This document shows positions 8,564-16,438 of a DNA stretch of 20,492 nucleotides, piece by piece. The stretch's first letter is position 1; every line of letters starts with the position of its first letter. A program made the position numbers and the translations under genes. The notes under the pieces were generated by a model. That model ran no database searches. It saw nothing but the letters and a program-made list of their open reading frames with translations, and was not told where the DNA came from. The DNA is from Coemansia sp. RSA 922 (taxonomy: Eukaryota; Kickxellomycota; Kickxellomycetes; Kickxellales; Kickxellaceae), in the NCBI GenBank assembly GCA_027577415.1, contig JANBQS010000342.1:1-20492 (forward strand), written 5' to 3'.

Positions 8564-8748
8564 TGTAAAAAAGTGAAATTAACTGACCAGAAAAAAAGAA
8601 CTAAAAAAAATAAAACTGATAAAAAAAGCACCCTCTTGATCAAACCCCTGATGAGTATAAATAATCAGGGCTGTTCCGCTTTTTCTCCTTCTGTCTCCGT
8701 GTCTATTTTCTCATCTTTATTTTTTTAGTATATTTATTTTTTTCGAGG
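8564..8748. promoter_or_regulatory. Divergent promoter between SDH5 and PPX1
   Basis: Only 185 bases separate the two ATGs, so both genes share this control region. A TATAAATA box on the + strand at 8656-8663 lies 86 bases before the PPX1 ATG and is flanked by a perfect inverted repeat (CCCTGAT at 8646-8652, ATCAGGG at 8664-8670). The SDH5 side is a long poly(A)/poly(T)-rich stretch with no clear TATA. A pyrimidine-rich stretch near 8680-8740 probably carries the PPX1 transcription start. Confidence 0.65.
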
Positions 8749-9909
8749 ATGACAGCGGCATTCAAGTCGTTTATCAGAACGCTAGCAGTCAGTTCATCAC
8801 TACTCCGCGCCAACAAAACGGCGACTCTCGGACGACTGACTTTAGTTCTAGGCAATGAGTCAGCGGACCTAGATTCCATAGCATCCTCCATCTCCCTAGC
8901 CTACGCCCTATCCCAGACGACCAGCCACCCAGTAATCCCAATCATCAACACCGACCGCCAAGACATGGTTCTACGACCCGAATGCTCACTCCTCCTCGAG
9001 AACACAGTATCGGACCCATCGATTCTAACGTTTATCGACGACATTGATCTCACACATCTCACAAAATCCCTAGACGTATGGCTAGTAGATCATAATGCAC
9101 CGGCCAGCAGACAACAGTTTTTGGAGCCATTCGTACGCGGTATAGTCGATCACCATACAGATGAGGGTAAATGTCTAGGTGCCGAGAGACAGATAGAGAC
9201 TGTGGCATCGTGTGCTACTCTGGTTGCCGAACGACTGAGGAGATTGGGGGAGGTTGGCCCTGATTTGGCTAAACTTTTGATTGCGCCGATACTAGTGGAT
9301 TCTTCGAATTTAAATCCAGCGGCTTGTCGCGCGACTCCCGCAGATATCGCCTGTGTCCAATGGTTATCTTCTCTAGTTAACTGGAAATCCGAACAGTCAC
9401 TAGCCGGTAACACGCTTGATGTAAATGGACCCGACGCATTATATTCTACTTTGGATTCGCTTAAAGGTCAAGTCTCACATCTCTCGTCGTACGACCTCCT
9501 GCGCAAAGACTATAAGCAATGGCAAGTTACCGATGCCACTGGTAAACCTTGGACAATTGGTATTAGTAGTATCAGTTTTCCGCTGAAAAAGTGGATAAAA
9601 CGCGATACCCTCCAGGACATCGAACAAGCGATTAGACATTGGATCGATAAACAGCAGTTGGATTTGGCGATTGTCATGACTCATGGAAAGACTAAAGTAA
9701 ATGGTACTAAAGTCTATGGACGTCAGATGATTGTCGCCTCGGATAAAGATATAGGACGGGTGGTTGATAAATTAATGACTGTGGATATCTTGGGTCTTGT
9801 ACCTTTTGATATATCGGGTGGCGTTTGGTTGTTTACTCAATCGAGGTCCGAATCTTCCCGTAAACAGGTGTTCCCCGCCATCAAAGACGTAATTCAACAG
9901 CTTTACTAG
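8749..9909 (+). CDS. PPX1: Exopolyphosphatase (PPX1), DHH family
   Basis: PPX1 removes terminal phosphates processively from long-chain inorganic polyphosphate. The 386-residue protein (yeast 397) has the four metal-binding motifs of the DHH phosphoesterases: LVLGNESADLDS with Asp 40 and Asp 42, WLVDHN with Asp 114, the signature VDHH at 133-136, and ILVDSSN with Asp 184. The C-terminal half (about 220-386) is the DHHA2 domain, including LSSYDLLRKDYKQW, a block shared with yeast Ppx1. All catalytic residues are present. The first 30 residues are basic and hydroxylated and could target part of the protein to mitochondria, as is known for yeast Ppx1; this is inference. A TATA box lies 86 bases upstream. 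No intron is needed. Confidence 0.93.
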   Translation: MTAAFKSFIRTLAVSSSLLRANKTATLGRLTLVLGNESADLDSIASSISLAYALSQTTSHPVIPIINTDRQDMVLRPECSLLLENTVSDPSILTFIDDIDLTHLTKSLDVWLVDHNAPASRQQFLEPFVRGIVDHHTDEGKCLGAERQIETVASCATLVAERLRRLGEVGPDLAKLLIAPILVDSSNLNPAACRATPADIACVQWLSSLVNWKSEQSLAGNTLDVNGPDALYSTLDSLKGQVSHLSSYDLLRKDYKQWQVTDATGKPWTIGISSISFPLKKWIKRDTLQDIEQAIRHWIDKQQLDLAIVMTHGKTKVNGTKVYGRQMIVASDKDIGRVVDKLMTVDILGLVPFDISGGVWLFTQSRSESSRKQVFPAIKDVIQQLY

Positions 9910-10225
9910 CTAAAATAAATGCGAGTGATCATGCTTTATCAGATGACTTTTAATAAAGGCTGACTTTTCGTCACAAGGTTATTATTAATTCCGACAAAAA
10001 AAGTAAAAGAATAATCCTCCGAAGAAGAAGAAGAAAAAAAGGGGAGAGAGGATTAGACAAAAAGTTCATGTTTGTGTATATTTGCCAAAGAATGAATCAT
10101 CTTTGGCCAATAGCCAAGAACGGTTACACAAGAAAAAAAAAAAGAAACTATGCTGTAAACAATAAAAGTGTGGATAAAATATACAAAATGTAGATAGTTA
10201 AAAAAAAAATCAATGCAGTAAAGCA
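9910..10225. terminator. Convergent 3' region of PPX1 and the SERTA-like gene
   Basis: This 316-base gap holds no gene. It is AT-rich with many poly(A) tracts. TTTAATAAAGG near 9949-9959 is the best polyadenylation signal for PPX1, and the T- and A-runs near 10130-10210 could serve the minus-strand gene. No structured RNA is evident. Confidence 0.45.
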
Positions 10226-10840
10226 CTATGAGAAAAAATTAGCGTGTATTGTCTGTGGATCACGTGTAGGCCACAAGCCAGCTTTTTGCCAAGCAGCAGG
10301 CGACATATCTTCAGGCGCAGCAACAACAGGAGCTGCGGCAGCGATCGTCAAACATCCGTCAACAGCCTGAGCCCTCTGACCAAGTACCGACAATGACTGA
10401 AAAGACGAACTACGCTTCAAGGGCCCAAACTCCTCATCCTCATCATCATCGTCCTCGTCGTCATCATCGCCGATACAAAAAGAAGTTGTAGGCAACTCCA
10501 TCGACTCTTGACTATCATCTGTCAGCATATTATCGATACACCGCTCAAACCAAGATTGCTCCGCAGCAGCTCCAGACTCTTCAGGCTCGTCAACCTCCAT
10601 ATTCAAATCTGCCACCGGCGCCACCACGACCGGTGTTAGGGGCGCGACTGCGGCTTTAAACATATTGTAGACCAGCACGGTCTTTAGCAAATTGGCCGGC
10701 CGGTGTGTAGCGCGTTGAGTGTTCTTCATGTCACTAAGCTTCTTCAAAGACATGTCTAAAGCCAAGTCATGCCGAATAGCCGGGTGGTAGTAGTGACCAG
10801 TACTATCGACAGAAGCTGTCGGTATAAAGAACTGCGCCAT
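10226..10840 (-). CDS. Small acidic protein with a SERTA-like motif
   Basis: I use MAQFFIPTAS at 10840 as the start, giving 204 residues. The frame stays open upstream to 10987, but that part translates a pyrimidine-rich leader into runs of Phe, Leu and Ser and lies just downstream of a TATA box, so it is rejected. Residues 26-63 contain SLKKL and RPANLLKTVLVYNMFKA, which resemble the SERTA motif of animal cell-cycle and transcription cofactors (a SLxKL helix followed by a basic VLIxN helix). This is pattern recognition only. A long Asp/Glu run lies in the middle (about residues 130-143), followed by a Ser-rich stretch (KRSSSFQSLS). There is no signal peptide or membrane segment. A nuclear regulatory role would suit these features but is not shown. 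Confidence 0.7.
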   Translation of the reverse strand: MAQFFIPTASVDSTGHYYHPAIRHDLALDMSLKKLSDMKNTQRATHRPANLLKTVLVYNMFKAAVAPLTPVVVAPVADLNMEVDEPEESGAAAEQSWFERCIDNMLTDDSQESMELPTTSFCIGDDDDEDDDDEDEEFGPLKRSSSFQSLSVLGQRAQAVDGCLTIAAAAPVVAAPEDMSPAAWQKAGLWPTRDPQTIHANFFS

Positions 10841-10990
10841 CAGTGTGTGTGTGTAGGATGAGAGAGAATAATAACAATGCCTGAGGAAAAAAAAAAAACA
10901 ATAAAGAAATAGAAAAAAGTATGAAAAAAAGAGAGGCGACAGAGTGAGTGAGGGAAAGAGAGAGAGATGAGAAGAGAGGGAAGCCATGTC

Positions 10991-11000
10991 TTTTTTTATA
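10991..11000 (-). promoter_or_regulatory. TATA box (TATAAAAAAA) for the SERTA-like gene
   Basis: On the minus strand GACTATAAAAAAAG lies about 150 bases before the ATG at 10840. A CT-rich leader follows immediately, typical of fungal transcription-start regions. A possible 5' UTR splice acceptor (CCTCAG near 10881) cannot be resolved. Confidence 0.55.
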
Positions 11001-11088
11001 GTCAGGCGGGGAGAGGGGGGCGTTATTGCCTGGGGGGCACGTTTGACTCATGGTGGACATATGCAGAGCGTGACTCCTGAAAAAGTCC

Positions 11089-11331
11089 TTACAAAGAAGT
11101 GCTCACAGTCGTCCTTTTTAGAAGATTAGCGAATAGCACACCAGCGATGGCGCGAGCGATGGTGATGAGCCACACAAGGCCCCTTTGCCAATCCCCAACT
11201 TCTAGCACCCGCTCTCTCCGTGCCAACAAAAAAACATATTTGTTTACAGCTGCTTTGGCGAGCGAATCCCTGATAGACAGTGGTCGTTTTTTTTTAAAGT
11301 GCGTCACATGGGCCAATAAATTGAGGTTCAC
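11089..11331 (-). CDS. Possible small tail-anchored protein (80 residues), doubtful
   Basis: An open frame starts 21 bases after the HRD3 stop on the same strand. It is basic at the N-terminus (HFKKKRP, then LARRERV) and has a hydrophobic stretch near the C-terminus (GLVWLITIARAIAGVLFANLL minus its last residue is 20 long) that could span a membrane. I recognise no family. It may be only the 3' UTR of HRD3. The spacing is too short for an independent promoter outside HRD3 coding DNA. Confidence 0.2.
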   Translation of the reverse strand: MNLNLLAHVTHFKKKRPLSIRDSLAKAAVNKYVFLLARRERVLEVGDWQRGLVWLITIARAIAGVLFANLLKRTTVSTSL

Positions 11332-11352
11332 AGTAAGCTCTCTTCGTCAGTC

Positions 11353-13716
11353 TCAGCGCAGTGGCAAAAACATCCAGGCAGCGCCCAGCAGCAGCACTAT
11401 AAAGAACAGGCTCTCGCTCAGCGACCCGCCGCCTTGGACGCCGTCCTTGGTAGAGTCGTCGTTAGCATCGTCGTCGTCGTCCTCCTCCGCAGCAGCCTGC
11501 TCCCAGTGGTGGTCGAGGTCGTTAGCCGCAGGCCTGGCATTGGCGGCGGCTGCGCGCTCTTCCTCGTCGCGCGACACGGGGCGCGGGGCAAAAAACAGCG
11601 GGCCCTCGCCGACATCGCGGCCACTCGCCCAGGCCCACAGGTAGCGAAGACACAGCCTGGCCAGCGACACATGCGCAGCCAGGCGGCCGGCGTCGTTGGC
11701 ATCGAGGCTCTGGTCGTAGTAGCGCTTGGCCAGGTGGAAGTCCTGCGCCACGCCAATGCCGTGCTCGAACATCCAGCCCAGGCTCCACATGGCCAGGCCG
11801 CTCGCCTCGGTCCGCGCCGCCAGCGCGTAGGCGGCCGCAGCCCGCTCGTAGCTGCGGGGCGCGCCGCGGCCGTAGTAGTACGCGTCGCCCTGCTTGGTGC
11901 GCGCGTCGGCCACGTTCTGGTTGGCGGCGCGCGTCCAGTACGCCAGCGCCTGGCGCTCGTAGTCGGCGGCGGCGGGGAACAGCGCGGCGGCTCCCGGCCG
12001 CTCCAGCAGCAGCGCGGCGTTCAGCTGGCCGACGTCGTAGCCCATCTCGGCCGCCTGCATGTAGCGCAGCGTCGCCGCCTCGACGTCGCCCCGCGCAGCC
12101 GCGGCCGCCGCCTCGGGGATGGGCGAGTGGAGCCAGTCGGCCTTCTCGGCGACAAAGCGGTACGACGCCACGGCCATGCGGCACGACGCCTCGCCGCCGC
12201 CGCCGGCCATCGCCGTCGCATGGAAGCCGGCGACGTAGTAGTGCGCCAGAATGTGGCCGTTCTCGGCCGCGGCCCGCAGGTTGGCCATGGCCACGTCGCG
12301 CTTGCGGTCCATGACGGCCAGCGCGTAGTTGACCTGCCCGCCCTGGTGCTGCTTCTCAGCCGCCTGCTTGAACAGCTCCGTCGCGCGCTCGGCGTCGCGC
12401 GGGACCTGCTCGCCGCTCTGGTACATCAGGCCCAGCGCGTTGAGCGACGACGCGTGGCCCATGCTCGCGCCGACGCTCAGCCACCGCAGCGCCGCCGCCG
12501 GGTCGGCTGGCAGGCCCTCGCCGCGCCAGCTCATGATGCCCAGCATGCCGGCCGCCTGCGCCGCCGTGCTGGCCTCGGCCTGCGTCAGGCCCTTGCGCAG
12601 CTCGCCCTGCCGCGTAAACAGCCGCCCCATAATGTCGGCCAGGTACTTGCGCGCCATGCCAAAGTCCTGCGCGGCGAAGCGGTGGCCGTGGTAGTACAGG
12701 TCCACGAGCGTCAGGCACGCCTTGACGTTGCCCGCGCGCGCGTTGTACTGGTGGTACTCGAGCAGCTCGTCGAATGCCGCCCGGTCGACCGACTTGTGCA
12801 GCGAGTACGGGCCCGTGCGCACGCCGTACACGCCGCCCCGGTCGTCCGACAGCCGCGCGCGGTACCCGGGCATGTGCCGGCCCAGCGGCGGGCCCGACAG
12901 ATAGTGCCGCATGCCCAGCCGCGCCACGGCCTGGTAGTGGACCAGCGCCTCGCCGCATGACATGGCCGCCCCCACGCCGCTGGCGTAGCGGAACGCCAGC
13001 GTCGCCTCGGCCGGCGCGTACCCCTGCAGCGCCGCCAGCGACGTGTACAGCAGCGAGTGGCCGTTGCGCTGCTCGACCGACCCCAGCCCCGTCGCGTAGA
13101 AGAACCCCACCATGTACTGCGCCGTGGCGTTGCCGCTCAGCTCGCTCAGCTGCAGGTAGTGCCTGAACGCCGAGTCGACGTCCACGGCCGAGCCGTACTT
13201 GCCGTACATCTCCATCTCTGCCACTGCAAACACCGCGTCCTCAATGCCCGCCCTTGCCAGCGCATAGAGCGTGTCTATTGACTGCCGCACCTCCCGCGAC
13301 TGCTGCCCCACGCCCGGCCGCTGGTACGCCACTCCGTCGCCACCGCTTCCTCTTCCGAGCCCCAGCATGCCGCCGACCGCTGCACTTGCCTTGCGAACGT
13401 AGGTGCGCACTGCCGAGGGAACGAGCTTCCACACGTTCCTCCGGAGCTTTAATATCGATCTACGCTCTGCCTGCGACATGAGCCGGCTGTGTAGCCGAGC
13501 TTCATATTTTTGGAGTACGCTAAACGCCGCTTCATATTCTGCACGTCGGGAGCTGTCTGTTTCTATCACTCTGCTTATTTCGATATGTTGTCCGCCCTCA
13601 TTCACCTCAGCCGTCACTATAGAGGTCGCATGAGACGCGCTGTCTGTCTCGCCTGCAGCTGCACCACCGGCAATTATCGCCAGCAACAACCCCCAGTCCC
13701 TGAAGCTAAACCGCAT
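11353..13716 (-). CDS. HRD3: HRD3/SEL1L, Sel1-repeat subunit of the ER-associated degradation ligase
   Basis: Hrd3 is the lumenal partner of the Hrd1 ubiquitin ligase. It stabilises Hrd1 and receives misfolded glycoproteins with Yos9. The 787-residue protein starts with a signal peptide (FRDWGLLLAIIAGGAAAG) and carries many Sel1-type helical repeats from about residue 150 to 690. Two blocks are diagnostic: GNATAQYMVGFFYATGLG near the first third (with an N-A-T sequon) and, near the end, AMWSLGWMFEHGIG followed by DFHLAKRYYD. An acidic stretch precedes a C-terminal hydrophobic anchor (LFFIVLLLGAAWMFLPL), giving type I topology. Length matches human SEL1L (794) and yeast Hrd3 (833). The gene is unusually GC-rich for this window, which opens a 508-codon antisense frame that is not a gene. 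No intron is seen. Confidence 0.92.
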   Translation of the reverse strand: MRFSFRDWGLLLAIIAGGAAAGETDSASHATSIVTAEVNEGGQHIEISRVIETDSSRRAEYEAAFSVLQKYEARLHSRLMSQAERRSILKLRRNVWKLVPSAVRTYVRKASAAVGGMLGLGRGSGGDGVAYQRPGVGQQSREVRQSIDTLYALARAGIEDAVFAVAEMEMYGKYGSAVDVDSAFRHYLQLSELSGNATAQYMVGFFYATGLGSVEQRNGHSLLYTSLAALQGYAPAEATLAFRYASGVGAAMSCGEALVHYQAVARLGMRHYLSGPPLGRHMPGYRARLSDDRGGVYGVRTGPYSLHKSVDRAAFDELLEYHQYNARAGNVKACLTLVDLYYHGHRFAAQDFGMARKYLADIMGRLFTRQGELRKGLTQAEASTAAQAAGMLGIMSWRGEGLPADPAAALRWLSVGASMGHASSLNALGLMYQSGEQVPRDAERATELFKQAAEKQHQGGQVNYALAVMDRKRDVAMANLRAAAENGHILAHYYVAGFHATAMAGGGGEASCRMAVASYRFVAEKADWLHSPIPEAAAAAARGDVEAATLRYMQAAEMGYDVGQLNAALLLERPGAAALFPAAADYERQALAYWTRAANQNVADARTKQGDAYYYGRGAPRSYERAAAAYALAARTEASGLAMWSLGWMFEHGIGVAQDFHLAKRYYDQSLDANDAGRLAAHVSLARLCLRYLWAWASGRDVGEGPLFFAPRPVSRDEEERAAAANARPAANDLDHHWEQAAAEEDDDDDANDDSTKDGVQGGGSLSESLFFIVLLLGAAWMFLPLR

Positions 13717-13934
13717 TCTATACTAGCCTAGAAAACAACAAAAATGCAAAAAAAGGAAAAATAGTACAAAGTTAACAGAGCCCACAGCCTGATTCCAAAA
13801 GAAAAACCTACGTGGCAACATTCCACTCACTCTCCTAAATCGTAATCAGTTGATCAACTATTTAAGATGCTGTCGATCGCTTTTCGACATTGCTTGTCGC
13901 TGGGATGACGACATTAGCATTCACTCTTTCTTGG
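13717..13934. promoter_or_regulatory. HRD3 upstream region
   Basis: The region between the HRD3 ATG and the start of the duplicated block is AT-rich with no coding frame. A perfect 12-base palindrome AGTTGATCAACT lies at 13848-13859. On the minus strand TTGTTTTCTAG just before the ATG could be a 5' UTR splice acceptor, but no firm donor was found. Confidence 0.4.
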
Positions 13935-14295
13935 CCAAAAAAAAGGGGGACAGCTTTACTCAAAAAAAAAAACAGAAACCTTCAAAGCATCACCATGACC
14001 TTTGTCTGGACGCCCTTTTGCTTTTTTCTTTTCCATGCTTACAAAGCGTTCTTTTGAGTAGCCCCCTACCAAAAAGAAGCAGCCTCCTATGTGAATTTAA
14101 TTTATTTTACAGTCTCCAAGCAGCATGTTTTTTTTTCTGCCCTTAGTTCAAAAGGCAATCAAACAATCCAGAAACATATTTCCGTTTTCCGAATTGTGTT
14201 TCTGGGAGTGTTTTTTTTTGGAGGAGGGGATTTGGCCTACCTGGTGGGCAAAAAAAACCACCTCAGTGAGCTTTGTTGGGCAAACCATAGAGACG

Positions 14296-14396
14296 TATAT
14301 AAAGCGATCCTTCCTGTCCTCTTCAACATCCTTTTTATTCTCCATATTCTCACACACCATTCTCTATTAGTTTTATAGAACATTTTGGATACTAAT
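14296..14396 (+). promoter_or_regulatory. Core promoter and conserved leader of orphan paralogue 1
   Basis: TATATAAAG lies at 14296-14304, 111 bases before the ATG. The 48 bases at 14349-14396 are identical to those before paralogue 2. The stretch ends in TACTAAT, a fungal branch-point-like heptamer, followed by GCAAG just before the ATG, so a short leader intron is conceivable. No good donor was found. Confidence 0.55.
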
Positions 14397-14406
14397 AGCA
14401 AGTACA

Positions 14407-14835
14407 ATGACTGACAAATTGGTTTTTTTTAATGCCCCCATTCATACAGCCGAGAAAAGGGAGGATTTACATTCACTCCTGAGGAGCCATGGATGTATTT
14501 TTGGTGCTGCAGTTTTTGGGTGTGATGAGAATAAAGCGGCTAATCTCTTTCATGCAGCAGAGCAATTAAATTCGTATGGCAGGGATAAGGTGAAGGTATT
14601 CAGAATGTCAAACGAAACAGAGTTTGCCAAGAGTACTCTGGGTGGCCACAGTGCAAAGTGTATATTTTTCACCTATTGTTTCAATTCTGAATTACCTGAG
14701 GGTAATGTATTAACCATTTTAAAGGGTTATCCTGTAGAGTGCAAGGCGTTCATGGAAACCTCAACATTGTGTAACCTAACAGCTGACGATATTGGCGTAG
14801 ATAACAATGGTGAATATTATATTAGTATCAATTGA
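14407..14835 (+). CDS. Orphan family protein, tandem paralogue 1
   Basis: The protein has 142 residues, with no signal peptide, membrane segment or recognised domain. By my alignment it is about 76% identical to paralogue 2 (108 of 142 positions). Invariant blocks are FFNAPIHTAEKRE, GAAVFG, NKAA-LFHA, RMSNETEFAKS, SAKCIFFTYC, ECKAFM and NGEYY. Differences are mainly substitutions plus one residue deletion, which indicates selection on the protein. The pattern of short hydrophobic strands alternating with charged helices suggests a small globular alpha/beta cytosolic protein. The start is the first ATG after a TATA box and lies in a leader conserved between copies. Downstream the GAGCTAGCAATGA stop context is also shared. 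Function unknown. Confidence 0.75.
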   Translation: MTDKLVFFNAPIHTAEKREDLHSLLRSHGCIFGAAVFGCDENKAANLFHAAEQLNSYGRDKVKVFRMSNETEFAKSTLGGHSAKCIFFTYCFNSELPEGNVLTILKGYPVECKAFMETSTLCNLTADDIGVDNNGEYYISIN

Positions 14836-14975
14836 GCTAGCAATGATGTAAGTGAGCATTCCTTATGCTACAAGGTGCACTGTAGATTGTACCTTCTATT
14901 ATTATTTCTATAAACTAGGATGTCATTAACCTTAGAACTTTTAGAAATAAACCATATAAGCCAGATTATAAATGT

Positions 14976-15390
14976 GAAAATTGCCTACAATTCAAATGTT
15001 ATCCAATGGGCTAACGTAGTAGTGGGTAAACCCATTTCCATGCTAAGAATATAATGAAGCATCTTGGAGCTGCCAATTCATCACAATGGGCTCCTCCAGT
15101 GTGTGCAAACCAGTGAGTCTCCACCGAACTATATCTGCATCTTGCACCTTATGCGCAGTGACTAAACTTAGAACCACACAGTACACGTACTTTTCTGGTT
15201 GCTTGTAATTTTCTTTTCCTAAAGCCCGCCCTCACTATTTGGCATGGTAGTCAAACTTGACATTTCGTGCTTATATACTCACTTGCCACTGAGGATGGCA
15301 ATACATTGGCAGTTGCTCCGTTTTTTTAATTTATTTTGTTGGCTAAAAGTAGAGGTTCTCTGTTGAAACTGCAGGCAGTGGCCATGGCTT
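14976..15390. other. Spacer between the duplicated units, no gene seen
   Basis: No convincing coding frame, RNA gene or repeat was found in these 415 bases. Small minus-strand frames that begin further downstream run through poly(T) tracts and repeat DNA and are not supported. This is either sequence that predates the duplication or downstream DNA of copy 1 that has diverged past recognition. Confidence 0.4.
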
Positions 15391-15547
15391 ATTCCAAAGG
15401 GGGCTAGCTTTGCACGAAGGAAAAGGAAATTTACAAAGCATCTCCGTGGCCTTTGTTTGGTCGTGTTTTTTTTGTCTTCTCTCTCCCGTGTTTTTAAAGC
15501 ATTCTTTTGAGTTTTTTTTCCAATAATGACGTAGCATCCATAGTGCG

Positions 15548-15806
15548 TCATTGGCAGTGCAATATTTTACAGTCTCCAAGCAGCACGTTCCTGCTGCTCG
15601 TTGTTTGAAGGCTGAAATGTAGGTCATTGGAAGTGCAATCTTTTACAGCCTTCAAGCACATGTTTCTGCTGTTCTTTGTTCATTGGCTAAAGTGTGCGTC
15701 ATTAGAGGTGTAATCTTCTACAGTCGCCAAGCAGCACGTTTCTGTTGCTCTTTGTTCAATGGCTGAAATGTAGGTCATTGGAGGTGCAATTTTTGAAGTC
15801 TCAAAG
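15548..15806 (+). repeat. Promoter-proximal tandem repeat, 76/75/76 bp units plus a partial unit
   Basis: Units begin with TCATTGG or TCATTAG at 15548, 15624, 15699 and 15775, giving spacings of 76, 75 and 76. Each has the order TCATT-GTGCAAT-TTTACAG-TC-CCAAGCAGCACGTT-CTG-TGCTC-TTTGTT-GGCTGAAATG. The fourth is cut short after about 32 bases. Units 1 and 3 keep CCAAGCAGCACGTT, whereas unit 2 has diverged to TTCAAGCACATGTT. One equivalent segment lies at about 14110-14130 upstream of paralogue 1. The array ends about 100 bases before the TATA box of paralogue 2. Confidence 0.85.
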
Positions 15807-15906
15807 TACAGCCTTTGCCAAATTTTGGGGGAGGGGAAGAGGAATTTGGCATCCCTGGTCGGGAAGAATTCCTTTGGCAAGCATCGTTGAAGCAGGCAGA
15901 GAGACA

Positions 15907-16002
15907 TATAAAAAGCGACCCTTTTCTGCACACTTCAACATCTTTTTCTCCATACTCACACACCATTCTCTATTAGTTTTATAGAACATTTTGGATACTA
16001 AT
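15907..16002 (+). promoter_or_regulatory. Core promoter and conserved leader of orphan paralogue 2
   Basis: TATAAAAAG lies at 15907-15915, 106 bases before the ATG. The 48 bases at 15955-16002 match copy 1 exactly, and after one A/C difference another 20 match, running into the coding region. Confidence 0.55.
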
Positions 16003-16012
16003 CGCAAGTACA

Positions 16013-16438
16013 ATGACTGACAACTCAGGTTTTTTTAACGCCCCCATTCATACAGCTGAGAAAAGGGAGTATTTACATTCACTCCTGAGCCGTGGATGTA
16101 GTTTTGGTGCTGCCGTATTTGGAAGTGATGACAATAAAGCGGCTAGTCTCTTTCATGCAGTAGAGCTAATAAACTCGGGTGGCAGGGATAATGTGAAGAT
16201 ATGCAGAATGTCAAACGAAACAGAGTTTGCCAAGAGTATGCTGGGCGGCTACAGTGCAAAGTGTATATTTTTCACCTATTGTGTCAATTCAGAATTATTT
16301 CCTGGTGTAGTGTTAGAAACTTTAAAGGGTTACCCTGCAGAGTGTAAGGCGTTCATGGAAAGGTCAACATTGTGTAACATAAAAGCTGACGATATTGACG
16401 TAGATGATAATGGTGAATATTATGTTGGTGTAAATTGA
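16013..16438 (+). CDS. Orphan family protein, tandem paralogue 2
   Basis: The protein has 141 residues and lacks one residue of copy 1 near position 26. It is intact and shares the stop context and all conserved blocks. Its most divergent stretches from copy 1 are residues 4-6 and the loop after NSEL (FPGVVLET versus PEGNVLTI), with a more acidic tail (DIDVDDNGEYY). Both copies keep five cysteines at equivalent positions (in HGC/RGC, AKC, TYC, ECK and TLC); copy 1 has one more after VFG and copy 2 one more in KICRM. No export signal is seen, so these are probably reduced, cytosolic cysteines. Function unknown. The promoter carries the expanded 76-bp array, so the two copies may differ in expression. 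Confidence 0.75.
   Translation: MTDNSGFFNAPIHTAEKREYLHSLLSRGCSFGAAVFGSDDNKAASLFHAVELINSGGRDNVKICRMSNETEFAKSMLGGYSAKCIFFTYCVNSELFPGVVLETLKGYPAECKAFMERSTLCNIKADDIDVDDNGEYYVGVN

Larger units (their letters stand above)
13935..14975 (+). repeat. Tandem duplication unit, copy 1
   Basis: This block is homologous to 15391-16570. Shared landmarks in order are a GGGGG...AGCTTT stretch, CAAAGCAT, CATTCTTTTGAG-like sequence, TTTACAGTCTCCAAGCAGCA, the TATA box, the leader, the coding region, the GAGCTAGCAATGA stop context, and a downstream TTAGAAATAAA near 14940. Limits are set by where similarity fades by eye. Confidence 0.7.

Noticed and set aside
10841..10987. N-terminal extension (a run of Phe, Leu and Ser) of the SERTA-like gene that would mimic a membrane segment
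   Set aside because: It is the translation of a CT-rich leader directly downstream of a TATA box; MAQFFIPTAS is the more credible start.
11434..12960. 508-codon open frame on the + strand opposite HRD3
   Set aside because: It is antisense to a well-supported Sel1-repeat gene and has a biased composition (Arg, Val, Ala, Gln, His) caused by GC-rich codons of the real gene. No domain is visible.
15279..15931. Several minus-strand frames across the 76-bp repeats
   Set aside because: They are produced by the repeat array itself and share repeated peptide pieces; they oppose a clear promoter.
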